A stretch of DNA of 64,000 nt. It comes from Methylobacterium sp. 2A. GTDB taxonomy: Bacteria > Pseudomonadota > Alphaproteobacteria > Rhizobiales > Beijerinckiaceae. The position numbers and the translations under genes are program-made. Position 1 is the stretch's first letter, and every line of letters starts with the position of its first letter. Location: NCBI RefSeq assembly GCF_009806555.1, contig NZ_VUOK01000013.1:541-64540 (forward strand). Reading direction: 5' to 3'. Shown piece after piece: positions 34,745 to 44,400 of this stretch. Below the pieces are notes generated by a model. The model did not search any database and had not been told where the DNA came from. It saw only the letters and a list, made by a program, of their open reading frames with translations.

Positions 34745-36568
34745 TCAGCCCTGCTGCCAGAGCGTCTTGGATGCGCGCAGGCCCACTTCGGCGGAGGCGT
34801 CGCCGGCCTCCAGGGGGCGCCGGAGCAGGCGGCGATGCACGTGGTCGAGGGCGGCGCCGTGACCAGCCTCGGCGCCCGGTTCCCGGAGAAGGCGGGCGCT
34901 GGCCGAGGCGTCCGCATCGAGACCGCCGGCCTTGCTCATGGTTGCCCCGCGCCAGCGCTCCACGACCGCGCCCACGAAGGCCGGACCGGAGATCGCATCG
35001 GCGTGATCGGAGACGCGCCCGCTCATGTCGTTGCGCGGCTGGCGCTCCGGGGGCAGCGCGGTGAACTTCATCCGCACCGGCATCGGCACGCCCTCACCGA
35101 AGGCGATGACCTCACCGGTGCCGAGCGACGGCACGAAGGTGAGCAGATTCACCGCATCGGAGACCGCCGCGGCCAGGAAGGCCTGATCGCGATCGTTGGT
35201 CATCCGCATCGCGAAGAGGGTGCTGCACTGCGACATGATCGTCGGATCGAGCTCGGCCGGGCGCTGGGTGACGAGGCCCAGATAGACGCCGTGCTTGCGG
35301 CCCTCACGGGCGATTCGCGACAGGGCGCGACGTGTCGGGGTGAAGCCGATGGAGCGGTCGGCGGAGGCGTAGCGGTGAGCCTCCTCGCACACGAACAGCA
35401 GCGGGATCGCGCCCTCGCTCCAGATGCCGAACTCGAAGGCGAGGCGGCACAGGACGCACACCACGGCGTCGACGACTTCCATGGGCAGCCCGGCAAGCTG
35501 CATGATCGTCATCGGGCGTCCGTCCGGATCGAGCCGGAACAGGTGCCCCAGGATCTCGCCCATCATGTCGCCGCCGACATTGGCGTTCTCGAACATGAAG
35601 CCGTAGCGCGGATCGTTGCGGATCGCCTCGATGCGCGTGATCAGGCGGTGGTAATGCATCCGCCCGACGCGGTTCTCGAGGCGGCCCATCCGCTCGTCGA
35701 TCAGCGCGATCAGGTCCTGCAGCATGTAGGGGACCGGCGTGTCGACCGTGTAGCCGGAACTCTTGCCGATGCTGCGCTTGACGATCTGCCGGTCACTCGC
35801 CTCCTTGTACTGGGCGTACTTGCTCTTCGCGAGGGGAATGACTTCCGCGAGAATCTCGATCTCCTCGTCGACGGGCGAGCGGCCGCCATAGATGACGTCG
35901 GCGATCTCCTCGAGGTTGAAGAGCCAGAAGGGCAGCTTGAGATTGCGCGGGCTGATGACGCTCGCCTGATCGCCGAAACAGGCCGCGTACTCGTTGTGGA
36001 CGTCCAGCAGGAAGATGCGCACCGATTGCTGGGCCCGCATCACCTGATCGAGGATCACGGCGACGCCGCTGGACTTCCCGACACCGGTCGTGCCGAGCAC
36101 CGCGAAGTGCTTCGTGAGCAGATCCTCGACCTTGATACAGGCCGGCGTGTCCGGGTCCTGATAGAGCGCTCCCACGGCGGCCATGTGCGCGGCGGAGACC
36201 TGATAGAGGATCCGCAGATCGCCCGCGGGGAGCAGCTCGACCGCATCCCCGATGGCGGGGTAGCAGGTCACACCCCTCTGGAACCGCTTGGTGCCGCCAT
36301 CCGACAGGATCTCGCCGACGAGGTCGATGCTGGCATAGGCGCCGGTCTGACGCGCGCGGTCGCCGCCCGACGACAGCGTCGTGATGATGCCGATCAGAAG
36401 TCCGGTGCCAGCCTCGATCCGGACGAAATTGCCGACGGTCGCCCGCACATTCGGCCGGCCGTTCTGCCCGGCAAGTTCGAGATGGACCTTCGATCCTTCG
36501 ATGGACGTCACCGAACCCATGCGTGCGGCCGAAACCGCGTCCCGGTCGATTGCCTCACCGTTCAACAT
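34745..36568 (-). CDS. HerA-like ATPase (DUF87)
   Basis: A 607-residue P-loop ATPase of the HerA/FtsK superfamily. An N-terminal HAS-barrel-like region (residues 15-120) precedes the Walker A GTTGVGKSS at 159-167. Other motifs are FLLDVHNEY at 186-194, the Walker B LLFVCEEAH at 390-398 and the sensor-like LGLVTQRPAELDPTIMSQC. HerA proteins are hexameric DNA translocases in repair or, with a nuclease or other effector, in phage defence. No NurA nuclease is adjacent; the partner is a GGDEF/EAL gene starting one base after the stop. The last 60 residues are charged and low in complexity. ATG 36568 is preferred; GTG 36571 and TTG 36628 are in frame. Confidence 0.88.
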   Translation of the reverse strand: MLNGEAIDRDAVSAARMGSVTSIEGSKVHLELAGQNGRPNVRATVGNFVRIEAGTGLLIGIITTLSSGGDRARQTGAYASIDLVGEILSDGGTKRFQRGVTCYPAIGDAVELLPAGDLRILYQVSAAHMAAVGALYQDPDTPACIKVEDLLTKHFAVLGTTGVGKSSGVAVILDQVMRAQQSVRIFLLDVHNEYAACFGDQASVISPRNLKLPFWLFNLEEIADVIYGGRSPVDEEIEILAEVIPLAKSKYAQYKEASDRQIVKRSIGKSSGYTVDTPVPYMLQDLIALIDERMGRLENRVGRMHYHRLITRIEAIRNDPRYGFMFENANVGGDMMGEILGHLFRLDPDGRPMTIMQLAGLPMEVVDAVVCVLCRLAFEFGIWSEGAIPLLFVCEEAHRYASADRSIGFTPTRRALSRIAREGRKHGVYLGLVTQRPAELDPTIMSQCSTLFAMRMTNDRDQAFLAAAVSDAVNLLTFVPSLGTGEVIAFGEGVPMPVRMKFTALPPERQPRNDMSGRVSDHADAISGPAFVGAVVERWRGATMSKAGGLDADASASARLLREPGAEAGHGAALDHVHRRLLRRPLEAGDASAEVGLRASKTLWQQG

Positions 36569-36890
36569 CACGTGTGTCCGAGCCCACCACCTTAACGTGT
36601 TTCCATGATGAGGGCCGTCGATTAACAATCCGACAAAGACAGGGTTGAGACTATGCGATGATTAATCGTTCCTTCCGCAAATATACTATAGACGATGGAG
36701 TATGGCGCCGGCCATAATTCCGGCCTCATGTCCCGTCGTGCGGGCACGTACGCCAGGTGTATTTCGCGTCAATAGCTGCACGCAGCGATTGTATCGCGCC
36801 GCGTGACGGGCTCCGGCGAAGCCAGGATCGGTGCGGCGGCGCGGTGATCGGTCGCGGCGGGGAGCGTGTTCGCCGGCGCTGCTGCGCGTC
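36569..36890. other. Intergenic region upstream of the HerA-like gene
   Basis: No gene is supported. The part from about 36600 to 36780 is AT-rich for this genome and includes TATACTATAG near 36683, so promoters for the minus-strand HerA/GGDEF-EAL pair probably lie here. CACGTTAAGG (minus strand, about 36590-36599) is repeated upstream of two other genes in the window. Confidence 0.35.
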
Positions 36891-37082
36891 TCACGCGCCC
36901 TGCGGCTCGTTGAAATGCTCGCGCTTCCAGCACTCACCCGAGATGCGCGCGCCGTTCGAGGTCATGAAGGCGTAAGGTGAGGCCTCCACGACGGCGCCGC
37001 TGCGGGTACGGATGATCCAGCGGTAGCCGTCCGCGCAGGGGACGATTTCGACCGAATGGGTACGGGATATCTGCATCGACAT
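36891..37082 (-). CDS. Small conserved-looking hypothetical protein
   Basis: A 63-residue protein with a strong ribosome-binding site (AAGGGGGC directly before the ATG). The sequence has a natural composition, with a beta-rich core (HSVEIVPCADGYRWIIRTRSGAVVE) and two Cys; read in parts, VEIVPCADGYRWIIR. No family is recognised. It is a single gene on the minus strand. Confidence 0.55.
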   Translation of the reverse strand: MSMQISRTHSVEIVPCADGYRWIIRTRSGAVVEASPYAFMTSNGARISGECWKREHFNEPQGA

Positions 37083-37260
37083 GCCCCCTTAACGTGCCAG
37101 GCGGCGCTTCCGCTCCGGGCGCTCGATCCGTAAGGTTAGCGGGACCCGCTGCGTTGCATCCGCGGCGGGCAGCGCCCTGTCATGGGAACGCGCGACGCTG
37201 TATCCCGTTCGACCTGCGAGCGGGCCGCCTGAGACCCGCGTGAACGAGTTGGGACGCGGC

Positions 37261-37503
37261 ATGGCAATCAGGGCGTTGAACGATCGGAAGAAGCTGTCGA
37301 ACGACTTCAACGAGGCGAACGACGCCTTCATCGACGAGGTTCTGAGCGCCCTTCAGTCGGACAAGATCCCCCTGGATCTGGCCCGCGCCTACCTCGCGCA
37401 TCCGGTCGCGATGATGCACACCGATGGCGCCCAGGCGGTGGCCGATTATTTCGAGCGCATGCTGGCCCAGCGGCCCAACATCGACTGGACGCCCGGAAAT
37501 TGA
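37261..37503 (+). CDS. Hypothetical protein, 80 residues
   Basis: A small helical protein (KLSNDFNEANDAFIDEVLSALQSD, AVADYFERMLAQRPNIDWTP) with no named domain. The ATG at 37261 is chosen over the GTG at 37240 because GGGACG lies just before it. It is followed 28 bases later by another small gene in the same direction. It does not resemble a known toxin or antitoxin. Confidence 0.55.
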   Translation: MAIRALNDRKKLSNDFNEANDAFIDEVLSALQSDKIPLDLARAYLAHPVAMMHTDGAQAVADYFERMLAQRPNIDWTPGN

Positions 37504-37531
37504 TCGGCCCAGGCTCGGAGAGGAAGCGCGG

Positions 37532-37747
37532 ATGACCGCCGACGAGATCCAGGATCTGAATCGTGCCCGGGCCGCGCTGGCACGGCAGCGAAACGCCATC
37601 GCCCGCCGGATCGGCGGCCTCGACGTGGCGCCGATTTCCATGTCCGAGGACCTGACACGGACCCTCCTGGCCATCGAGGCCGTGGATCGCGCCCTGGTCG
37701 ATGCCGGTCAGCCGCATGTCGATATCGGTCCGCACCCGGAGGCGTAG
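37532..37747 (+). CDS. Hypothetical protein, 71 residues
   Basis: A short, mostly helical protein (ADEIQDLNRARAALARQRNAIARRIGG) with GGAGAGGAAG upstream of the ATG. Heptad-like spacing suggests a coiled coil. No family is recognised. It forms a likely two-gene unit with the preceding small gene. Confidence 0.55.
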   Translation: MTADEIQDLNRARAALARQRNAIARRIGGLDVAPISMSEDLTRTLLAIEAVDRALVDAGQPHVDIGPHPEA

Positions 37748-37854
37748 CCGACGGCGCTCCGGACTTACAGGCCCGGCGACGCTGATTCGCGCCGTCCCTT
37801 GCTCCCTGCTCCCGCACGGGCGTAGAGGCTCGCCTGACCGGAGGAGACACGACG

Positions 37855-39135
37855 ATGACCGACCGCCTGCCCGGCTTCAACACACTCGCGATCCACGCGG
37901 GCGCCGCACCCGACGCCGCCACCGGCGCGCGGGCGACGCCGATCTACCAGACCACCAGCTTCGTGTTCGACGATGTCGACCACGCCGCTTCGCTGTTCGG
38001 GCTGCAGGCCTTCGGCAACATCTACACGCGGATCACCAACCCGACGAATGCCGTGCTGGAGGAGCGCATCGCCGCCCTCGAAGGCGGAACCGCCGCGCTT
38101 GCCGTCGCCTCCGGCCACGCGGCCGAGTTCCTGACCATGCACGCGCTGATGCAGCCGGGCGACGAATTCGTGGCGTCGAACAAGCTCTACGGCGGCTCGA
38201 TCAACCAGTTCAATCACGCGTACAAGAACTTCGGCTGGTCGGTCGCCTGGGCGGACAACGACGATCCGGCCTCGTTCGAGGCGGCCATCACCCCGCGCAC
38301 CAAGGCGATTTTTTGCGAATCCATCGCCAATCCCGGCGGCGTCATCACCGACCTCGCGGCCCTTTCGCAGATCGCCAAGAAACACAACATCCCGCTCGTC
38401 GTCGACAACACCATGGCGACGCCGTACCTGATCCGGCCGTTCGAGCACGGCGCCGACATCGTGGTGCATTCGGCGACCAAGTTCCTCGGCGGCCACGGCA
38501 ATTCGATCGGCGGCCTGATCGTCGACGGCGGCACGTTCCAATGGGCCGGTGACGCCCGCTATCCGATGATGAGTGAGCCGCGGCCGGAATATTCCGGGAT
38601 GGTGCTGGCCGAGACCTTCGGCAATTTCGGCTTCGCGATCGCCTGCCGGGTGCTGGGCCTGCGCGACCTCGGCCCGGCGCTCTCGCCCTTCAACGCCTTC
38701 CTGATCCTCAACGGCATCGAGACCCTGCCGCTGCGGATGCAGCGCCATTGCGACAACGCGCTGACGGTCGCCAAGCACTTGGTCCAGCACCCGGCGGTGT
38801 CGTGGGTGAGCTACCCGGGCCTGGAGACCGATCGCTACCACCAGCTCGCGAAGCGCTACACGCCGAACGGGGCCGGTGCGGTCTTCACCTTCGGGTTGAA
38901 GGGCGGCTACGAGGCGGGGGTGAAGCTGGTTTCGAATCTCCAGCTGTTCTCGCACCTCGCCAATATCGGCGACACGCGCTCGCTGATCATCCACCCGGCC
39001 TCGACGACCCACCGCCAGCTCACCGACGCGCAGAAGACCGCCGCGGGAGCGGGACCCGACGTGGTGCGCCTGTCGATCGGGTTGGAGGATCCGGCGGATC
39101 TGATCGAGGATCTGGATGGGGCGCTCAGTGCCTGA
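37855..39135 (+). CDS. metY: O-acetylhomoserine sulfhydrylase (MetY type)
   Basis: A 426-residue PLP enzyme of the Cys/Met metabolism family. It converts O-acetylhomoserine and sulfide (or methanethiol) to homocysteine (or methionine). Seen are the N-terminal [36 protein letters not shown], the PLP lysine K209 in [11 protein letters not shown] and the C-terminal [16 protein letters not shown]. The length and the [12 protein letters not shown] block fit O-acetylhomoserine aminocarboxypropyltransferase better than cystathionine enzymes. GGAGGAG lies 7-13 bases before the ATG. The 107-base leader was checked for a SAM-II riboswitch and did not fit. Confidence 0.92.
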   Translation: MTDRLPGFNTLAIHAGAAPDAATGARATPIYQTTSFVFDDVDHAASLFGLQAFGNIYTRITNPTNAVLEERIAALEGGTAALAVASGHAAEFLTMHALMQPGDEFVASNKLYGGSINQFNHAYKNFGWSVAWADNDDPASFEAAITPRTKAIFCESIANPGGVITDLAALSQIAKKHNIPLVVDNTMATPYLIRPFEHGADIVVHSATKFLGGHGNSIGGLIVDGGTFQWAGDARYPMMSEPRPEYSGMVLAETFGNFGFAIACRVLGLRDLGPALSPFNAFLILNGIETLPLRMQRHCDNALTVAKHLVQHPAVSWVSYPGLETDRYHQLAKRYTPNGAGAVFTFGLKGGYEAGVKLVSNLQLFSHLANIGDTRSLIIHPASTTHRQLTDAQKTAAGAGPDVVRLSIGLEDPADLIEDLDGALSA

Positions 39136-39250
39136 GGGGTGCTACTTGCCGCCGAAGCGAAGCGACTCGCAGCGTCGATCGCCTTGCGGTTGACGGCCGC
39201 GCAGCCAAGCCGCCAGCCACGACCCGTCAGGACCGTGGCTGGCAAGACGC

Positions 39251-41038
39251 TCAGAACGCCTCAGCCTCCAGCGCCATGGTGCTCTCCGCCCCGGCCTTGA
39301 TCCGGGTGAGCCGCAGGCCCGTCTCCGGCAGCATCCGCTCCATGAAGAACCGGCCGCCCGTGAGCTTCGACTCCCAGCGCGGGGAGGGCGCCGCGGCCTG
39401 CTTGGCGAGCGCGGCCTTGGCGATCCGGCCCCACATGTAGCCGAGGGCGACGAGCCCGAAGAGGTGCATGAAATCGGTGGCGCCGGCGCCGGCATTGTCG
39501 GGCTTCGAAAACGCGTTCTGCATCAGCCACATCACGGCGCCCTGGAGATCGTTCAGCCCGGCCTGGAGCGGCTTGACGAAGGGCGCCATCGCCGGATCCT
39601 CGCCGTGATCCTTCACGAAGGTCTGGACCTCGCCGAGGAAGGTCATCATCGCCCGGCCGCCATCCTTCGGCAGCTTGCGACCGATCAGGTCCATCGCCTG
39701 GATGCCGTTCGCGCCCTCGTAGATCATGGCGATGCGGGCATCGCGCACGAACTGCGACATGCCCCATTCCTCGATATAGCCGTGGCCGCCCAGCAGCTGC
39801 TGCGCCTCGACCGCGTTGGCGAAGCCGCGATCGGTGAAGACACCCTTCACCACCGGCGTCATCAGGCCGAGATAGTCGTCGGCCGCCTGTCGCTCCTTGG
39901 CGTCCTCGGACCGGTGCAGGATGTCGGCCTGCAGCGCGGTCCAGAGCATCAGGGCGCGGGCCGCCTCGTTGAAGGCGCGGATCTGCAGCAGGGTCCGGCG
40001 CACGTCCGGATGGACGATGATCGGATCGGCCGCCTTCTCGGGCGCCTTGGCGCCGGTCAGGGCGCGCCCCTGGAGCCGGTCCCGCGCATAGGCGGCGGCG
40101 TTCTGATAGGCGACCTCGGACTGACCGAGGCCCTGCACGCCCACGGCGAGCCGCGCCTCGTTCATCATCACGAACATCGCGTTGAGGCCGCGATTCTCCT
40201 GGCCGACCAGCCAGCCGGTCGCCCCGTCGTAGTTCATCACGCAGGTCGCGTTCCCGTGGATGCCCATCTTGTGCTCCAGGGAGCCGCAGGACACGCCGTT
40301 GCGGGCGCCGAGCGACCCGTCCGGGTTCACCAGGAATTTCGGCACCACGAACAGGGAGATACCCTTCGTGCCGGCCGGCGCGCCCTCGATCCGCGCGAGG
40401 ACGAGATGCACGATGTTCTCGGCGAGGTCGTGCTCGCCGGCCGAGATGAAGATCTTGGTGCCGGTGATGCTGTAGGAGCCGTCGCCGTTCGGCGCGGCCT
40501 TGGTCTTGAGGAGACCCAGATCCGTCCCGCAATGCGGCTCGGTGAGGTTCATGGTGCCGGTCCAGGCACCCTCGACCATCCTGGGCAGGTAGAGCGCCTT
40601 CTGATCCTCCGTGCCGTGGACCAGCAGGGCCGCCATCGCGCCCTGGGTCAGGCCCGGATACATGCCGAAGGCCAGATTCGCCCCCGAGGCGAATTCCTGA
40701 ATGGCCGTATTGAGCGTGTGCGGCAGACCCTGCCCACCATACGTCTCGGGTACGGAAAGGCCCATCCAGCCGCCGCGCGCGTAGGTGTCGTAGGCGGCCT
40801 TGAAGCCGGTCGGCGTACGCACGCTGCCATCGGCCTCCCGGCGGCAGCCCTCGAGATCGCCGGTCCGGTTCAGCGGCGCCAGCACCTCCTCGGCGAGCTT
40901 GGCACCCTCGCGCAGGACCGCCTCGACGACATCGGGGGACGCGTCGGCGAAGCCCGCGAGATTGTCCCGCGCATGGAAGCCCAGCACGTCGGAAAGCAGG
41001 AACAGCGTGTCGTCGACCGGTGCGCGGTACTGCGGCAT
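39251..41038 (-). CDS. Acyl-CoA dehydrogenase, long FadE/DmdC-like type
   Basis: A 595-residue flavoenzyme that oxidises acyl-CoA to enoyl-CoA. Seen are the FAD-binding MNLTEPHCGTDLGLLKTKA and ITGTKIFISAGEHD, the substrate region HKMGIHGNATCVMNYD, and the catalytic-base region AMIYEGANGIQAMDLIGRKL near residue 440. The C-terminal acetyl-CoA-dehydrogenase-like domain ends near FFMERMLPETGLRLTRIKAG. This long subfamily includes 3-methylmercaptopropionyl-CoA dehydrogenase (DmdC) and broad-chain enzymes. GGGGGAGG precedes the ATG at 41038. It may work with the thiolase and FadJ proteins encoded near 58-62 kb, although it is unlinked. Confidence 0.92.
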   Translation of the reverse strand: MPQYRAPVDDTLFLLSDVLGFHARDNLAGFADASPDVVEAVLREGAKLAEEVLAPLNRTGDLEGCRREADGSVRTPTGFKAAYDTYARGGWMGLSVPETYGGQGLPHTLNTAIQEFASGANLAFGMYPGLTQGAMAALLVHGTEDQKALYLPRMVEGAWTGTMNLTEPHCGTDLGLLKTKAAPNGDGSYSITGTKIFISAGEHDLAENIVHLVLARIEGAPAGTKGISLFVVPKFLVNPDGSLGARNGVSCGSLEHKMGIHGNATCVMNYDGATGWLVGQENRGLNAMFVMMNEARLAVGVQGLGQSEVAYQNAAAYARDRLQGRALTGAKAPEKAADPIIVHPDVRRTLLQIRAFNEAARALMLWTALQADILHRSEDAKERQAADDYLGLMTPVVKGVFTDRGFANAVEAQQLLGGHGYIEEWGMSQFVRDARIAMIYEGANGIQAMDLIGRKLPKDGGRAMMTFLGEVQTFVKDHGEDPAMAPFVKPLQAGLNDLQGAVMWLMQNAFSKPDNAGAGATDFMHLFGLVALGYMWGRIAKAALAKQAAAPSPRWESKLTGGRFFMERMLPETGLRLTRIKAGAESTMALEAEAF

Positions 41039-41463
41039 CGTGAGGCCTCCCCCGTCTGCGCGGATCTCTCGGTGCGATCCGCTTTCAGCAGCCCATGTAA
41101 CCGCTCCGCGCGCTGCGGAGCAACGGCTCAGGCCCGTCGCGCACGCGGCTGACGCCGGATGGTCAGGGGACTTGTGTCGGCGCGTCGCCGCCTCCGGCGT
41201 CACGCGAGCGCTCTGCGCCGCCATCGAGACCGCTTCGGCATCAGAGAGTGCATCGAAACAAAGGCTTAGGGCGGCCTCGAACTGCTTTGTGTCCGGCAAC
41301 GGCGCTAAATCCGTTCCGATTACCAAGTCAGAACACCCTTAACCTCGTGTTTACCAAGAAAGTTAATGATCGCCCCCGAACGATCCGGGGCGCGTTCCGT
41401 GGAGACCCATTTGGGCGCCGCACACCGGTTTGGACGACGCACGCTGCCGACCACAGGCCCCCG
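41039..41463. other. Divergent intergenic region, acyl-CoA dehydrogenase / PodJ-like
   Basis: No gene is supported in these 425 bases. The section 41300-41390 is AT-richer and holds a CtrA-like site (41339-41353). The remainder should include the acyl-CoA dehydrogenase promoter on the minus strand. Confidence 0.4.
41339..41353. promoter_or_regulatory. CtrA-like binding site upstream of the PodJ-like gene
   Basis: The site TTAA-N7-TTTA differs from the CtrA consensus TTAA-N7-TTAA at one base. It lies about 110 bases before the likely start codon of a polarity-type protein, a gene class often under cell-cycle control in Alphaproteobacteria. A single near-match can occur by chance. Confidence 0.35.
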
Positions 41464-44400
41464 ATGACCCGCACCGCGATGCCGCAGCTCGACAGTTTCG
41501 ATCCCGAGGTGCTCGACGCTGCCCGCGACGTCGCCGCGCGGGCGGGGGTCCCGCTCGAGACCTGGATCGCCTCGGTCGTGCCGCAGCCGCAAGCCGGACT
41601 CCCCGGCAATCGCCGCCAGCGTCGCCGCCTCCGGGCCGAGCAGCTCGACCGGGCCGCGCGGCCGGAGGCCGCCGTCCGCGCCGAAGCCGGGATCGACCGG
41701 ATCGGCGCCCACCAGACGAATCCCCCGGCAGAGGATCGGCCGGCGCCGGTCGCAGAAACATACGGCGAGGGCTTCGCCGCGCTGATGAACCGGCTCGACG
41801 GCCTCGACCGGACGCTGGACGCGGAGCGGCGTGAAGCGCAGATCGCCGAGGCGCGGCGTCTGGCCGAGATCGAGGCTCGGATCGAGCGCGCCCTGAACGC
41901 CGCCCCCGTCCAGCAGGTCACCGAGCGGCTCGGGGACATCGAGCGCCGCATGTCGCAGCTCGGCGAGCAGGTCGCCGCGACGCGTCAGCCCGGACGGCGG
42001 TCGCGCCCGGCGCCGGCCGATATCCGCAGCGCGGTGCAGGACATCCGCCAGCGCCAGCGGGAGCTGTCGGAGGCTGCCGGCGACGCCGCCGCGCCGCCCG
42101 CCGATGGCGGCGTCGTCGCGAGCATGCGCCAGGACCTCGCCCGCCGGCTGGAGGCCCGCACCGAGGACGCCGCCGCGACCTCGACGGCCCTGTCCGAGCT
42201 CCAGCTGGAGACCGTTCGCCTGCGCCAGGCCATCGATCAGCTCGCCACGAGCCGCGACGTCGGTGCCCTGGAGCAGGCCGTCACCGCGCTCACGAGCGGC
42301 CTCGGGCGCGCCCAGGTCGGCACCGATCTCACCGCGATCGCGGCGCCGATCGAGGAGATCCGGCTACAGGTCGAGCGCCTGGCCGAAGAGGTCGCCGAGA
42401 ATGTCCATGCCCGTGTCGCGGAGGATGTCCGCCGCCTGGCCAAGCGGCTCGACGCTGTCGCGGCAACCGGTCCGACGGATCCGGAGGGGCAGACCCTCGC
42501 CGCGTTGTTCGCGGAGCTCGACGCGATCCGGCAGCTGATCACGGCGCTCGCCGATCCGGAGCGGATCCAGAGCCTCGCGAACAGCCTGCAGGTCGTCAGC
42601 GCCCAGGTGGTGCAGCTGCAGCGTATCGGGGCCGGCCCGGATCTGCGCCCGCTGCTGGAGGAGATCCGCGGCGAGGTGAAGGTCGCCGCGCCCGCGGCGC
42701 TCGCCGAGCAGATCCAGGCGCTGGCCGAGAAGGTCGATCACCTCTGCGCACGGCAGGAGCGGTCGGAGGCGATCGACGCGGCGGCCCAGCCTCAGCCCGG
42801 CGAGATGGCCTCCATCCAGGCCATGCTCCACACCCTGGCCGAGAAGGTGGACGAAGCCAGCGAGCATGACGGCCTCGATGCCCTCGAGAAGCAGGTGATG
42901 ACCCTGGCCGACCGGCTGGATACGCCCCATGGCGGCGATCCCGCGCTGGCGGGCCTCGAGCGCACCATGGGCGATCTGCTGGCGCAGGTCGCCGCGCTCC
43001 GGGACGCGGCGCCGAGCGAGGCCGTGGTCGAGCGCGCCGCCCGCAACGCGGTCGCGCAGACCCTGAGCGGGGCCGGCATCGCCGCGGATTCGGGCGAGAT
43101 CGGCCTTCTGCGCGCGAGTCTCGCCGATATGCAGGCGCGGCAGGCCGCCTCGGATCAGCGCCTGGGCGCCACGCTGGAAGGTGTGCAGACCGCCCTCGAA
43201 CGCCTTCTCGTCCGGCTCGGCCCGGCGGACGCGGCGGATCCGCGGGCTCCCTCCCTCGGCGCGCGCCTGATGTCGTCGACGAGCCCGGAGGTGACGCTCA
43301 CCGCCGCCGACGTGAACCCGGCCGGCCGCCCGGTGGGACCCGAGGCCCCCGTGCGCGCCGACGACTTGCTGGAACCCGGGAGCGGGAGGCCGGTGCGCGC
43401 GCCGCGCGGCGGCCGCGATGCGCCAAGCCGCCGGGCCGCCAAGGATCCGCAGGCGGAATCGGCTCCCCTTCGGCCGCGAGTCGAGCCCGGCGCCGAGAGC
43501 GATATCAAGACGAGCTTCATCGCGGCGGCGCGCCGGGCCGCGCAGGCCGCGCAGGCGGAGCTCGCCGCCGAGGCGCCGACCGACCGCCGGGACAGCCGCC
43601 CCACCAAGTCCGCGACCGCGCTGGCGACGGACGAGCCGGGCCGCCTGAGCCGCCTGCGAAGCGAGATGGACCGGCGGCGTCGGCCGCTGCTGCTCGGGCT
43701 CGCCGCGATCGTCCTGGCGCTCGGTGCCCTGCAGACGGTCAAGCTGCGCGCCCCGGCCGAGCCCCGCCCGGTCGTCGCCGGGAGCCAAGCCGTGCCCGCG
43801 GGCAGCGAGGCGGCCGGCGATCCCGCGAAGGCCGCTGCCGGATCCGGGTCCGGCGGGGCTGCCAAGGAGGTCGCAAAGGACGCCACCAAGGAGATTGCCA
43901 AGGTGGCCGGAGCCGAGGGCTGGACGGATGCGCCGGGTGCAAAGCCGCCGGTGACCGATCCGACGACCACCCAGGCCTTGCCGAACCCGGTTCCTGCCGA
44001 AGCGCGCGCGTCCGGTGCGAAAGCCGCCCTGCCGCAGGTCGCGGGGATGAACACCCTGCAGGCCGATCTCGGCGGCGTGCCGCCCGGCCTCGCCAAGGTG
44101 AAGGCGGCAGCCCTCGACGGCGACGGCACGGCGGTCTGGGATCTGGCGGTCCGGGAAGCCGACGGCCGCGGCATGCCGCGCGACCTCGCGCTGGCCGCCA
44201 AGCTCTTCGAGAAGCTGGCGGCGGCGGGCTACGCCCCGGCGCAGTATAAGATCGCCGGCCAGTACGAGAAGGGGGCCGGCGTGGTCCGCGATCTCGACAA
44301 GGCGAAGCTCTGGTACGGCCGCGCCGCCGAGCAGGGCCATGCCCGGTCGATGCACAATCTCGCGGTGATCTTCGCCGAGAACCCGGCCGCCAACGGCAAG

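Noticed and set aside
37748..37854. Possible SAM-II riboswitch before metY
   Set aside because: The leader has GCTGATT and a later TTGC, which resemble SAM-II, but the conserved GCTAAA segment and the P1 pairing are missing. Only small local hairpins can be drawn.
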